Positions 51,950 to 63,351 of a stretch of DNA of 64,000 bases are shown here, piece after piece. This DNA comes from Mesostigma viride (lineage: Eukaryota > Streptophyta > Mesostigmatophyceae > Mesostigmatales > Mesostigmataceae). The stretch lies in the NCBI GenBank assembly GCA_009746045.1, contig RPFO01000348.1:1034301-1098300 (forward strand), given 5' to 3'. Position 1 is the first letter of the stretch. Each line of letters starts with the position of its first letter. The position numbers and the translations under genes were made by a program. The notes under the pieces were generated by a model, which made no database searches, had not been told where the DNA came from, and was given only the letters and a program-made list of their open reading frames with translations.

Positions 51950-53530
51950 CGGCTTAGTTAGCTTAGCATGTGGCTCACCAGCTTTGCGCATGCACGCGCC
52001 TCTAATGGGACTCCCCACGGATCGATGATGCATTAAGAATTTAGCCAAGCTTTGCCTATGCAGAGAGCTACTCTCTGCTGAGAAGCCATATGCCCTAGCT
52101 AGCCATTGTTTAGCCATGATGATCTTCCCCGCTATGTCCGCGCCCTAGGTGCTGGAATACATAGTGGTGTAAGTAAGTAAGTAAGTACTTGCGTGTCATG
52201 CGCAAAGGCATGCCACGGAGTACTATGCTAATCTCATTAGAAAAATAATTACACAAAAGTTTAAACAAATATCGTCTGCATCATCCCCCAACCGTTTTAA
52301 GCACTAGATGGGGATGTTATCCTCATCCGAGCTGTCCTCTACTGTAATGGCAGACGAGGCAGTAGTGTAGCGGCTATCCTCAGGACCAATAACCTCCACC
52401 TGCGGACTTCTACCCTGGCTAGCAACGGGCTGCGGGGCCCGTGGGGAGAAAACAGGAGCATACCCCTCGGGAAGGTGCTTATCGCAGATGGCAGCCCATT
52501 TCTCCTTGTCAATCATGCGGGCGCGGAGTACGGATAGTCCCAGAAGCCCTGCATCTTCAAGCAGTTGTGTCACATAGGTCCGGGTCGTGCCGCGCCGGTG
52601 CCCGGCGCGCGCAAGTTTGACAGTGGGTTGCGATGGGACAAGGGGACCCTGCCATAGGAGGAGGTGTCTACCTGGTTGGCCCGTCTTAAGCCCCCCGGCA
52701 GGGCCCACATCGGTATTCACCTGGTCTGTGCGGGCAAGATGGCCGGCAAAGAGGAGGCGGCGGTGTCGGATGGTATGGGTGACAAGAGGGAGCTCGCGGT
52801 AGAGCTCGGCCCGGGTGCGGCGTTCTTGGTAGCGGACGCCGAGGATATGACGGAGCATTCGAGTGACGGTGCCGTCAAGCTGCTGGCTCAGCGCCTGGTC
52901 CAGGGTCCACGCCTCGCAGCCATAAAGGAGGATGCTGAGGACAAGGGCCTTGAACAGAATGCGCTTGCGTCGCTCACTCAGGTAGCGACAGGTCCAGAAC
53001 CTGTCGAGGCGGCGGAGGGCCGCCCAGACCTGGCCAATGCGGGTGTTGATGTCGTCGGCCGTGGAGGGAAGCCAGCTGCCAAGGAGCTTGAAGCGAGTCG
53101 CCGGGGGGACGGGGCTGCCGTCCAGCAAGAGGAGGGTGGGTGGGGCTATCCCAGCAGGGAAGCCGATGGCCATGACCTCCGTTTTCTTGCTGATCATAAG
53201 CCCCACCGCCCGCGCTTCCAGTGATAAGCTGTCTAGCCAGAGCTGGGCTGACTCCGGGGTTTCCACGAGTGTCACATAGTGGTGTGCAGGTGCACTTTGT
53301 GCACCCAGAGCAGGTATAGCTTACGCCCTACTCAGGTGTAGCTTACACCCTGTGTAGTGGTGTGCGGGTGCCCTTTGTGCACCCAGAGCAGGTGTAGCTT
53401 ACACCCTACTCAGACCTGTGTAGCTTACACCCTTCCCTTGCAGGAAGCAGCCTAGAATGCCATACGCCCCTTCTCAGGGATATGTGCTACATGTACTCCC
53501 AACGGAGATATGTTACAATTCTAATTTAAT
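51950..53530 (+). repeat. R4 repeat split by a LINE-2 insertion
   Basis: R4 5' part 51,950-52,170 and 3' part 53,286-53,530, the latter with an internal duplication of the GTGTAGCTTACACCCT block. GATCGA at 52020-52025 is an insertion relative to 25,620. Confidence 0.75.
52171..53273 (-). mobile_element. LINE-2 copy, 5'-truncated, with 12-bp target duplication
   Basis: 1,103 bp flanked by perfect ACATAGTGGTGT (52159-52170 and 53274-53285) within R4. Minus-strand frame of 323 residues (53,275 to 52,304) from LDSLSLEARAVGLMISKKTE through LLYGCEAWTLDQALSQQLDG, YQERRTRAELYRELPLVTHT to EDSSDEDNIPI and a stop; tail (ACTT)n at 52171-52187. It is the intact-frame comparator for 44,540-45,480. Confidence 0.92.
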
Positions 53531-53643
53531 TTAATTTAATTTAATGTAATCAACGATCACCAAGCATGGTACTTTAACGTACTAATTGAGGCGGCCAGAA
53601 GTCTTCCGAGCTTGTGAGCACCTCTCTGTACATTTGCATTAAT

Positions 53644-53648
53644 TTACA
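53644..53648 (-). terminator. candidate poly(A) signal TGTAA of the RMD1 gene
   Basis: TGTAA on the minus strand about 160 nt past the stop codon. TGTAA is the usual chlorophyte polyadenylation signal. No transcript evidence. Confidence 0.45.
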
Positions 53649-53806
53649 GGCCACGGTCAGAGCACGTCATGGCATGACGCAATGCACAAGTACGTCGTCT
53701 GCGCACTTGCATCGATTCCCCCCCACCCAAAGCATGTACACGCTTCTCCCCTGCTGCACTCCAGCTTAATTGTTGAAACACGTCCGCCCTAATCATCCAA
53801 GGCCAA

Positions 53807-56800
53807 TTAATGGTGCAGAAATGCCGCATAACTGGTCCATAGACCGATGACAATCTCCACTGCAATGAGGACGATAATGATCCACTCCAGCTTGGTGGCA
53901 TGCCGGGAGTTGAGCTCATCTCTCAACATCTCCAGCATGTCATGAAGAACGACCATCCTGTTGAAACCACCAAAGAACGCCATGATAAAAGCAATTATCA
54001 CTACCACGGTCAGAAATAGGGACATAACAACCTGCATTGGGTGCGACAACGGCTGCATTCACACCCACTTACTTCACAAAGGATGCCCAAGGCAGGCGAC
54101 ATTCAGCGAGCACGCACAATCGAAGCGGGTGCAGCGCCCTGCCATGCTAAGGCACAGCCTGCCGGTGCAGACACACATCTCCCCGCAGCGAGCTGAGAGC
54201 GGGCAGTATATGTGTGCCAGTTTGATGCAGGGACTGATCAGTACGGGGTGGGTGTCCAGGCAACTTGTGCGGGGCATGCATGCATTAATTAATTACAATG
54301 GCATGCATGACCTGCCACGTACCGTGCGTTAACCACCTCAACACGTTGGGAGAGCTCCAAATACTCAGCGACACCGTTGTACCTGAGGCCACGGGAAGCA
54401 TGTAGAGGTCAAAAGAAAAATGTTAGGAGACTAGCCAGCATCTGCGCTCATCCGTTCAGCATCCGTCCAGGTCCGGCCGGAATAAGAAAACCAGTTGAAT
54501 GCCCGCCAGATAACACGCGGCCTCAAAACGCTGCTGATTGATGGCCAGCACCAGCTAGGCAAGCCCTTCGGTGCAAGGTCTGAAAGACCGACTCTACAAC
54601 AAGAAACAATGCGGCAGGGCAAACCCTGGACAGCCGCACAGGGCGTACTGGGCAGGTACCAGGGGAGCACACATGGGTGCTGTGGGCTTGCAGTCATGAC
54701 GAGCTAGGCCTGCACAACGTCTGGATGCTGAACAAGATGACACGCAAACCGTTCACACGACGGAGCGCCAACCAACGCCCATCCAGGGGTCCTAAGGCAG
54801 GGGTTGGAGCAGCTTGTTCGGGTACCACGTGGCGGGCTGCTGGAGAGATCTACCCCCCCGCCATGACCTCAAAATCCAGTGACAGATGCCAGTGGTGACA
54901 GGCTCACGCACAGAATGCGCGTTCATCCAAGCGTACGTGGGGATGGGGTCCGAGTGCTGGCAGCCGCATGAGGCACGAGCAGCCGATGGGAAGCCTGGGC
55001 AGGTATTCGTGTCTGCAATGCGGAGCCGCGAGCATCCTAGCGGCAGCAGCTAGTGCCCGTGTGCCACTCTAAACCGCGCTATGCGACACCTGTACCGGGT
55101 AGGTACCTGGTTTTTGTTCTGGAGCGAAACTGCTAGCGTTCCTGTGGGTGTGGGCCCCTCACCCCCTAGGACAGATACTTCCCTTCAGTGGTTGTGCAGC
55201 CACCCAGCCACCGATAGATATTGGTATAGGGGGCACATCAGACATGCAGCGACAAGGGTGGGCCATGCACAGGCTCGGCGTGCAACTAGCTTAATAACTA
55301 ACAATACACTACAATAATAACTATTAATATGCTACCATACTAACTAATAATATATTACTATAAGAACTAATAGAGTGAGTGAGAGGCCGCTGGGCCACAC
55401 AGCTCCATGGGCGGGCCTACACATGCACTGGCTCCAATTATACTCTAGCAGGCCAACCACCCGGTACTACTAGCAGGCAAAGGGCCACGCGTTGCCAGAA
55501 AGCAAGGATCAGAGCACGCACAGGCTCTGCAGCGAGTCGGCCGCCGACCAGAAGAACTCGGGCGTGCCCAGCACGTTGGACAGCAGGTTGATGGCGCTCT
55601 TGTGAAGGAACAGCCGGCCTGGGGGTGGGGGTGGGGTGGGTGGGGGGGGGTGGGGGTGGGGGTGGGGGTGGGGGAGCGGGCAGGTGTGCGGGTGGGGGAG
55701 CGGCGGATGCACTTTGTATGAAAGTAGGGGTGCAAGCGCAACGTGTGCTGGTGTAGGGGCCGATCCGAGTTGAGCAAGTATGCATGCAGACGCATGGAGG
55801 GGGGGGAGCCAGCATGCCAGCGCGCGCGGATTATCAGGACGGAGCGGTTTATCCTGGGGTTGGGAGGTGGTGAGGCATGCTACCATGATAGCATAGTACG
55901 TGTACATGCCATTTATTTTTGGAGGGGACCGTTGACCATAACGCCCAGAGACATACCCATCAGTAGAGGGATAGACAACAGTACGCAAACACTCCTAGCT
56001 TCACAGCACAGTTGTATGCCTCCCACCGACGTGCTGCGTGCTATCCCTGTGAACGAATATACTGTAAGCGCACTGCTCTAGTATGCTGTAAGCGCACCCA
56101 CAACTCTATCCATGCGTGGCCACCCAAGTGCTGTGTGGTTCCTTGCACAATCCAGACACCACAACCAAGGTGAGCCCACCACCACTTCATCAATCCACTC
56201 ACCGATCTGCTGCGCAATCTCCTGCGCACAGTACACTTCAGGCTATGAATGAATGAATGAATTCATTAATTAATGACATATCTCCGTTGGGAGCATATGT
56301 AAGACATATCCCTGAGAGGGGGAATATGGTATTTAGTACATTCTGGGCTACAACCTGCAGGTGGAGGGTGTAAACTCGCACCTACTCTGGGTGCACTAGG
56401 TGCACCTGCACCTCCATGTATTCCAGCAGCTAAGGTGCGGACATGGGGTGGAAGATGATTATGGCTAGGCAAGGGCTAAGGCATGGCTGTCAAGAGTATG
56501 TGCCCGTAGCTAGTGTTTGGATTAATTACGGCCTATTTTTATTCCTAAATATGGCCGGAATAGTTCTAGTGTAGGCGTGGGCCACTTGCTCGTGTTTGCA
56601 TTACCGTTTATTTTGACGCCGGGACATTTACGGAATTATTACGTAGGATGTGCCGTGATTTACCTTGCCGGCACTGTCAATTCTGTGTGAGCTACGCCAG
56701 TGCAAATTTGAATTCGCCTGGAAGTGACATTCGATCTTGAGATTTTCACCGAGGCTAAAGACCAGTGGTTTCCTCCGATACCTGTCAGCAAAGATTTGGT

Positions 56801-57818
56801 TAGAGGAGAACCTTTGAGTGCCCAATATTTTGACATGGTATCGGAGGAAACCACTGGTCTTTTGCCTCAGTGAAAATCTCAAGATAGAATGTCACTTCCA
56901 GGCGAATTAAAATTTATTATCCGCTTGTTTAATTAACCATAAGCATAATTACAGCGACCAAGTGATGGCCAGCTGCCATAGCTTCCATTTGAGATGATAG
57001 ACAACAAGGAGCAACATTTTTCTCTAAGTGCTACGTCCACCCAAAGGGGCAAAACCACAACAACGCATTGTAGCCGTCGATTAGTGGCGGCGCCAGGGCG
57101 GCGCATACAAAATTGTGGGATGCACAAACAGTCATGCACACGTATCTCTATTCTTTTTTCCTTCAACAATGTCGTCTCAGCAGAGAGTAACTCTCTGCAT
57201 GGGCAAAGCTATACATACTTCAGGCTATACATACAGCACACTTCAGGCTATACATGCAGGGCACTTCAGGCTATACATACAGTACACTTCAGGCTATACA
57301 TACAGTACACTTCAGGCTATACATACAGCACACTTCAGGCTATACATACAGTACACTTCAGGCTATACATACAGTACACTTCAGGCTATACATACAGCAC
57401 ACTTCAGGCTATACATGCATGCTAGTAGCACATATACAACCCACCAATGTGATGTGCGAGCTTCTAGCGCACCAGCACCGTGTGCGTGCACCCCCCTCTT
57501 CATCCATGCATGCGCAGCCACCCACCGATGTGCTGCGCAATCTCCTTGCGCGTGAGCTTGACCATGCCCGTCGATGCCAGCTCAGCCGGCAGGTGAATGA
57601 CCGTGTCGATCTGGCCCTGGATCATCTTCTCATACACCGACAGCTTGGTGGACTGGGACAGCGCGTGGGAGATGGCGATCTTGATGGAGCGGTCGTAGCG
57701 GCTGGCGTCGGAGATGGTGATCACGTCGTTGTGCATGTTGGGCTGGCGCGTGCTGCTGTAGCGGACGGCGATGTCATCCTTCTCGTAGAACGTGGGGGGG
57801 AGGGGCGAGATCTGGTTG

Positions 57819-57875
<57 letters not shown>

Positions 57876-60800
57876 TGTGTGTTGGAGGTGGGCAGGGGTG
57901 TGTGGGTAGACAGAATGAGACAAAATGGGAGTGGGGGGAGACACGGTGCGGTGCGTCGGGGTGGTGCGGGGGAGGATGTTGCATGGGTATGGATAAGGAA
58001 AGTATAGGGGGAACGCCCGAGGGGTACAACACAACAGAAAAGCATCCACGAGTACACAAGTAGTACCAGTATTGCGCGGGGACGGCACGGTGGCGGGATC
58101 CCAAGATGTGAGGTGTGTGGGACCCAACAGCATGGCTTTTTTAAGAAACCAGGCCCAGGAATAAGAGAGCACGCCTTACATTGAGGGGGCAGCTGAGGAA
58201 GTCAGTATCTCTATTACCCGCATAGCACTGCTTGGCGCGCGAGCATATCATGTCCACTCACAGGGCACGGCTTGAAGAGAAACCAGGCCCAGCGCTCACA
58301 TGGCTACCAGTGACACCATATCTAGGAGGGGGGACGTCTCAGCTAAACAGCCCACTCCAGATTAGATCCGACGGGGCTCTGGCAGACGTGGAGCGAGCTC
58401 CAAAATCGCCCCGGCGCCAGAACTTTTTTAAAGGTGTGCGCTCAAGTTGGCTTTCTGAAGACGTCGCAAGGAAAATAGAACCGGAGTGCGCTCGACGAAC
58501 ACACTCGGCGCCTGGTTTTCAGGAAAGGTGCGCGCTCACCGTGAGACTGGGGATACATAGATATTGGTCCAGCGCTTTGGCTTACATCCCGGAGTGAGGT
58601 ACTGGTGGACGTACTAATACACATATACGTACTACCGTGATTATGCGGTACACAAATACGACACGTGGCGCAACTGGGAGTGAGCTAGGTGGCGTCAGTT
58701 ACAAGTCCTGATTGTCCCGACAACCTCCCCTAGCGTTTAGTGCCACGTGTCACACATCAAGCGTGCATTCCGTTTCGCCTCGACGGACCCATTTTGGCCA
58801 AAGTGTGCGCTCGGCCATTTTTTACATCGGCTGGTGACGGACGGCGCTGGACGGCAAAAAGAGGTGTGCGCACAAGCACCAAAGTAGGGGGCGATGCCCC
58901 CCCCGCTCCATATCTACTCACATGGCACGGCTTGGCGAGCGTTTGAGTGAAACCTTGACAGGGTGAACATGTATGTTCCCACACTCACATGGCACGGCTT
59001 GGCGAGCGGTTGAGTGAAACCTTGACAGGCCAGGGGTGGGTGGGTGGGGACTAGTACTATTTACCCTGTTACTATTACTTGTTCCCACTCACATAGCAGG
59101 GCTTGGCGAGCGAGCGAATCACATCGGCCTCCGCAGCATCCGTCAAACCCCAGAAGGCCACCACGCCGTATTCGAAGAAAATGATCGCGCTGTCCTCCGG
59201 CTGCCGGTTGCCCGCGCTGTCGACGTACGACGTGTACAGTGCCTCGTACTTCCACTGGACGTAGTCCTGCCCCGTGCGCAGCCGGACCAGCTCCTTGAGC
59301 CTGGCCTTGTCGAACTTCTCACACAGGGCATGGACGGTGACGCGACCGTGCAGGGGGGTAGGGGACGCCTCCACCATCCATGAATCCATGTCGTCGTCCT
59401 GAGTGGCAGCCCCGGCTTCCGTGGGCTCCGGCTGCTTGGGTGGTGGAAGTTTCACAAATCGTTCCTTGCGCTGGAGCCCGACGGTGTCCTTGCTGCCCAG
59501 GGTGGCGCCGAGGCCCATCGAGGCGGGCAGGCGCGACTTCATGGCCCCGGGGGGGGGGCGGTTGGTAGTCCCGGGGACCACGCGACCTAGGGGGGGGAGC
59601 ATGCTCGCTTTGTTGGCCTGCGGGGGGAGGGGGGGGAGGGAGGGCGAGGGGGCCAGGGTTGGTGCATGGGACGTCAGCTGGTGGTGTGGTGTGGATGGCA
59701 TGGGGTGGGGGAAGTAAGACGCCAGCCGATTTAGTAACTTAAGCACGTGACAGCGTCATGTGGGTACCAAGAAAGGAACCTTCAACCCCTGTACACAACG
59801 AGGAGGGAGGGCACCCTAGCTTCTCTCGTACTGCCTCAAATGGGCTGGCCACAGAGGACTCTCAATGCATCATGGTGCAGGCCCAACTGTGGCTGCGATA
59901 CAGCAAGAAGTGGGCTGCATGACACAACAGCGGATGCTAAGCGTGCCGCCTCATATACAGGTTTGGGAGAACATAAAGGACCTCTCGAGGGGCGCCAGCC
60001 GATACTGTTGACTCCGAAATTCCCGGCAAAACAACAAAGGAGGCGCAATGCGAGACATGCGGTTCAGCAAAGGTCTATCGTGGGCAGCATCATGAGGAAA
60101 CGAGCGGATGCAAGTTTAAACGACATGTGCGCGAGCGTGCGCCAAACGTCAATTGGCTGCAAATTGATCCTGGTGGGCTCATCGATCATGATTGTAAGCG
60201 GTGAGCTGGTGGAAGAGGTGTGCAGGTGATTGTAAGCGGTGAGCTGGTGGAAGAGGTGTGCAGGCGGTTGTCAGGCGGTGGGACGGGCCGCGGATATGGG
60301 CAGCTCTAGCGGAATTCGCTTGCGTCCATCACAAAACCCATGAGCGCGCGGCCGACATGAGTGGCGGGTGGAGGGCACTGGCCACAGGCAAGGCGCCCTG
60401 CATCATTGCAGTCGAAACATGTCCTAAATTGAGGCATTTGCTAGACGCTTTGAGGAAGAAATTACAAGAAAGGGCTCATGCGGGGCCAAGGACGAAAGAG
60501 CGGGGACATTCTATGAACAAATATTGCTGAGTAAATGGTAAAGATACAGTGAGAAAAGTTGCGCACTTTTCACGGGTGCCCGGCAGCCAAGTTGAAATTT
60601 AAAACCACCTAAAGGGGACATGACTTCCAGGAGAAATTTGATTGGATATTAAGAAGAACGCATACCAGTGACACGCGATTTCCGTCCGATCTCGACGTCC
60701 CCGTCTTCACAGGAGCTAATTGAGCTACCGGATCAGGAAAGGCGGGCGTCTGCGGGAACTGCACCGCGAAAGGGGAATCATAGTCATTGGCAGGCGAGGT

Positions 60801-60932
60801 TACGGCATGGGTAGGCGAAGTTGCATCATGACTGTCAACATGCGTTCGAACAGCGAGATCGGGGTTTTGTTCCATTCCTGCCGTCGGCGACAGCAATGGC
60901 TCCCGTAAATCGGATGTCTCGCTAGATGCCAT
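53807..60932 (-). CDS. RMD1: RMD1/RMND1 (DUF155) family protein, six exons
   Basis: Host gene. Joined exons: 60932-60666, 59617-59093, 57811-57526, 55618-55522, 54382-54323, 53957-53807, giving 1,386 nt, 461 residues and a stop. All five introns are GT-AG and all phases match (0, 0, 1, 2, 2). Start MASSETSDLREPLLSPTAG; low-complexity N-terminus to about 170; the DUF155 region has FFEYGVVAFWGLTDAAEADV (~236-255), QPNMHNDVITISD, SHALSQSTKLSVYEKMI, LTRKEIAQHIG-RLFLHKSAIN, LGTPEFFWSAADSLQSL-YNG, VAEYLELSQRVEVVNAR, and a C-terminal helix HATKLEWIIIVLIAVEIVIG (~432-451) that should span a membrane. Yeast and animal members are mitochondrial inner-membrane factors for mitochondrial translation; RMD1-type paralogues are also known. 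Which function applies here is not decided. Exon 1 is the least certain (no conserved motif, but phase fits). Confidence 0.88.
55619..55690. repeat. G-rich tract at an intron 3 acceptor
   Basis: GGGGGTGGGGGTGGGG runs on the plus strand; on the gene strand this is the C-rich pyrimidine tract directly before the AG acceptor of exon 4. Potential quadruplex. Confidence 0.8.
56265..56500 (-). repeat. R4 copy in RMD1 intron 3
   Basis: TCTCCGTTGGGAGCATATG ... CATATCCCTGAGAGGGGGAA ... GGGTGCACTAGGTGCACC; the same repeat as at 48.06 kb. Confidence 0.75.
56711..56908. repeat. MITE-like inverted repeat in RMD1 intron 3
   Basis: Arms of about 75 bp with few mismatches (AATTCGCCTGGAAGTGACAT on the left, its complement at 56889-56908), separated by a ~50-bp loop. 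Would form a long hairpin in the pre-mRNA. No clear target duplication beyond AAATTT-like flanks. Confidence 0.8.
57206..57418. repeat. 23-bp minisatellite in RMD1 intron 3
   Basis: Nine units of ACTTCAGGCTATACATACAG-type sequence. Its open frames are repeat artefacts. A single diverged unit occurs at 56,229-56,246. Confidence 0.93.
57820..57883. repeat. (TG)n microsatellite at an RMD1 intron 2 acceptor
   Basis: About 30 TG units, i.e. (CA)n on the gene strand, immediately before the acceptor of exon 3 (CAACCAG at 57812). Confidence 0.93.
58917..59022 (-). repeat. duplicated copies of an RMD1 exon 2 / donor junction
   Basis: The exon 2 end and donor (plus-strand ACTCACATAGCAGGGCTTGGC GAGCG at 59087-59112) is repeated at about 58,919-58,955 and 58,985-59,022, and in weaker form at 58,222-58,270, each with a GTGAGT-type donor. 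The copies diverge from the exon after ~25 bp. Confidence 0.75.
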
Positions 60933-61710
60933 AACTAGCCTGCAGCGGCGTCGGACAAGCCTAGAAGATAGGGGTACAAATTGAACGAAGGCCGGGCAAG
61001 CGTGTAACATTCGCTGCCCTAAGCACCTCACTTCGCAACCGGGTCAAAGCGCGATGGTGCTCGTATAACCCGAGGCTTCGAAAATCTGCTCCAAGTTTTT
61101 GCGCTGTCTACGTAATTTAGGTGCCCGATCCCCCCACCGCTTTTGTATACGCAACCAAAAAGGTTGCACGGCCTGTACTCATTCGTACATCCCGAGGACA
61201 CGTGGAACCTATCAAAGAACCCTATTGCGATATTTCACCCCCTTCACTCCTAGTAAAGCTCTGACTCTTGGCGTGACCGCTTTCTAACCGCCGAGAGATC
61301 TTCCTCCCTTGCGTGGCTGTTGTTGTTGTGTGGGCGGTTCCGCTGTTGTTGTTGTTGTTGTGGCTGAGGTGGCTGAAGCTGCGCCTTTGGCCAAGTAGCG
61401 CCAGAGGTGCGGCCGCCGAACTAGTACTTGCTCGTAGTCGCCCGCGCAGGACGGTGGGCCGGGTTCGGCTCTCGGGCCCCGGCTGTGCAGCCAGTGCAGG
61501 GTGCTCGCTTGCCCCTGTCCTGAGGAGAGCCTCGCTGCCTCCGTGCCTTCAGCCCTTCACCCCTCATGCGCTGCCCTGGCTCATGAGAGACTTCATGACT
61601 CGCCCACTTGCGCCAGCGTGAAGCACGCGCAGTTTAACTGGCGGTGGGGGAGTGCAGCCGTGCAGGATAGACGGGAAATGGCAGCGGATGAGTGTTTTTG
61701 ACGCCCGGGC
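60933..61710. promoter_or_regulatory. divergent promoter region, RMD1 / NST1-like
   Basis: 778 bp between two head-to-head start codons. I see no certain TATA box. An upstream 102-codon open frame (61,313-61,621, hydrophobic then Arg-rich) precedes the NST1-like start; it may be a leader frame or chance. (GTT)n at 61,318-61,358. Confidence 0.5.
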
Positions 61711-63351
61711 ATGGAACTGCCGATGGATTTGCGGGCAGGGAGAGATTATCGTGGCATGCCCCGCGAGCCATCCATGTATAGTGCCGTCGATCGGCTGAGC
61801 ATGCCGCCCAACCTCAAGGGGCTAGATGGATATGGCTATGCAACGGAATCCCGCGAAGGACGCTTTGATGGCCCGAGCTCTGGGGCGGGCTCGTGGGAGG
61901 GGAGCGATGGGGATGAGCGGTCGGAGCTGCGAGAATTCTGGGTGAATCTGCCAGGCAAACAGAAGCGTGAACTGCTGACAGTAGAAAAGGAGACTTTCTT
62001 AAGGGGACTAAGGGAGCACCAACCGCACGTGTGCTCGTGCCCCTCGTGCGGATGGCGTCGCCCTGCTTTAGAGAAGGAAATATACGATGCATATTGTCAG
62101 GAGTTGCAGCACTTCGAGGGTAATGGTGACGATTCCGGGGGCGGCGTCCTCGGCGTCGCGGACGAGCTGCTCCGGGGAAACGGTCGCAAATTCGGCATGT
62201 GGAAGGACGAGTTGGCAAAGCTCCGGGGAAAGCGTTTGAGAAATCGGCCAGGGGATCCCGGAGACACCGGCGACATTTTCACCAGCGCATCCGGCGGGGA
62301 CGGGCCTTGCCCCCAGGGCGACCCCGAGTTGGAGCGGGACAGCGTGGATGAGGCCCGCCGGACGTACCAAATCTCGTTGGCGAGGATGTTTGAGCGGCGG
62401 ATGCTCTCCGTGTACCGGGAGCGTTCCGGCCGCGACCGAGGGGCCGCCGGCGAGGACGCAGAGGCGGACAGGGCGTCCCTGGAGCGCCGGGAGAACCGCC
62501 TGCGCAAGGAGAAGGAGAAGAAGCAGCGCAAGAAGGTGCAGCGGCAGCAGGTGGAGCTCAAACGCAAGGAGGCCGAGGAAGGGGAGGGCGTCGGGGACCG
62601 GGGCGGGGACAAGGGGCGGCCGCATGGGGGTGCCGACCGCAAGCTGGATGAGGCGGAGCGGCGGCGAATGGAGGAGGATGAGAGGCGCCGGCGGGGCCGC
62701 AAGGATGACGGCGAGGGGTCGCGGGAGGCGAGCGAGCTGCCGAGGAAACGCAACGCCAGCTGTCCGCAGCTTGCGGATGGGAACGGGGACGTGGGGCCGG
62801 GGGGTGCATTTGGGGGCCACCTCGGGTACCGCGGCCATGGGGACATGCCCGTGGGTGGCGGTCAGGTTTTCCACGACCCGCTGGGCATGGGCCAGGGTCC
62901 CATGAAAATGCTGGGCCAGGAGTACGGGGTGGACGCGGGGGGGAGCATGGCAGGGGACTTGCCCAGGGGGGCCCTGGGGAACATGAGGGCGGCGCCGGCG
63001 GGCCCCTCGGGCGGGGTGGACGATGGGTCGCTGCGTGGCCATCTGATGGGGGATGTCGGCGGGCAGCATGGGTCAGCAGGGGACCGGCATGGTGGGGGTG
63101 GTCACGGGCAGGTGGGCGCAAGGCTGGCGCTGGCAGGCCTTGATTCTATGGCAACATTGGGTCTGGCTTTGCTGTGGGATTGTGGGACCGATGAGGCGTG
63201 GGAGATGGCAGTGGCTCACTCGTGTCTTGGGTTAGGGGCACAGCGGGGTAGGACCTGTGACGCATTCAGACTAGAACAAGGTGGGAGTGCCGTTGTGAAT
63301 GAAGTATGTGCGTACACGAATTGGAAGCGAGGAGCTAGCAGATCCATTTGA
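61711..63351 (+). CDS. NST1: NST1-like protein (salt tolerance down-regulator domain)
   Basis: 546 residues; an in-frame TGA lies 12 nt upstream of the ATG, supporting this start. Residues 71-125 (ELREFWVNLPGKQKRELLTV EKETFL..., HVCSCPSCGWRRPALEKEIY) match the conserved NST1 domain of fungal proteins (EFW-sL....L..VEK, CSC..CG.KR), with Cys108, Cys110 and Cys113 in place. Residues ~235-330 are highly charged (RRENRLRKEKEKKQRKKVQR), as in the family; the rest is Gly/Met-rich. In yeast Nst1 affects salt tolerance and RNA granules; function in algae is not known to me. After about residue 470 composition changes and a GTGGGC donor-like site occurs near 63,112, so the last ~70 residues could be read-through into an intron. 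Candidate TGTAA signals are at 63595-63599 and 63615-63619. Confidence 0.8.
   Translation: MELPMDLRAGRDYRGMPREPSMYSAVDRLSMPPNLKGLDGYGYATESREGRFDGPSSGAGSWEGSDGDERSELREFWVNLPGKQKRELLTVEKETFLRGLREHQPHVCSCPSCGWRRPALEKEIYDAYCQELQHFEGNGDDSGGGVLGVADELLRGNGRKFGMWKDELAKLRGKRLRNRPGDPGDTGDIFTSASGGDGPCPQGDPELERDSVDEARRTYQISLARMFERRMLSVYRERSGRDRGAAGEDAEADRASLERRENRLRKEKEKKQRKKVQRQQVELKRKEAEEGEGVGDRGGDKGRPHGGADRKLDEAERRRMEEDERRRRGRKDDGEGSREASELPRKRNASCPQLADGNGDVGPGGAFGGHLGYRGHGDMPVGGGQVFHDPLGMGQGPMKMLGQEYGVDAGGSMAGDLPRGALGNMRAAPAGPSGGVDDGSLRGHLMGDVGGQHGSAGDRHGGGGHGQVGARLALAGLDSMATLGLALLWDCGTDEAWEMAVAHSCLGLGAQRGRTCDAFRLEQGGSAVVNEVCAYTNWKRGASRSI

Noticed and set aside
53286-53420. Regulatory tandem sites downstream of RMD1
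   Set aside because: The GTGTAGCTTACACCCT blocks are internal duplications of the R4 repeat, not gene-specific sites.
61814-63121. Long antisense frames opposite the NST1-like gene
   Set aside because: GC-rich shadow frames; the plus strand has the conserved Cys motif and an upstream in-frame stop before its Met.
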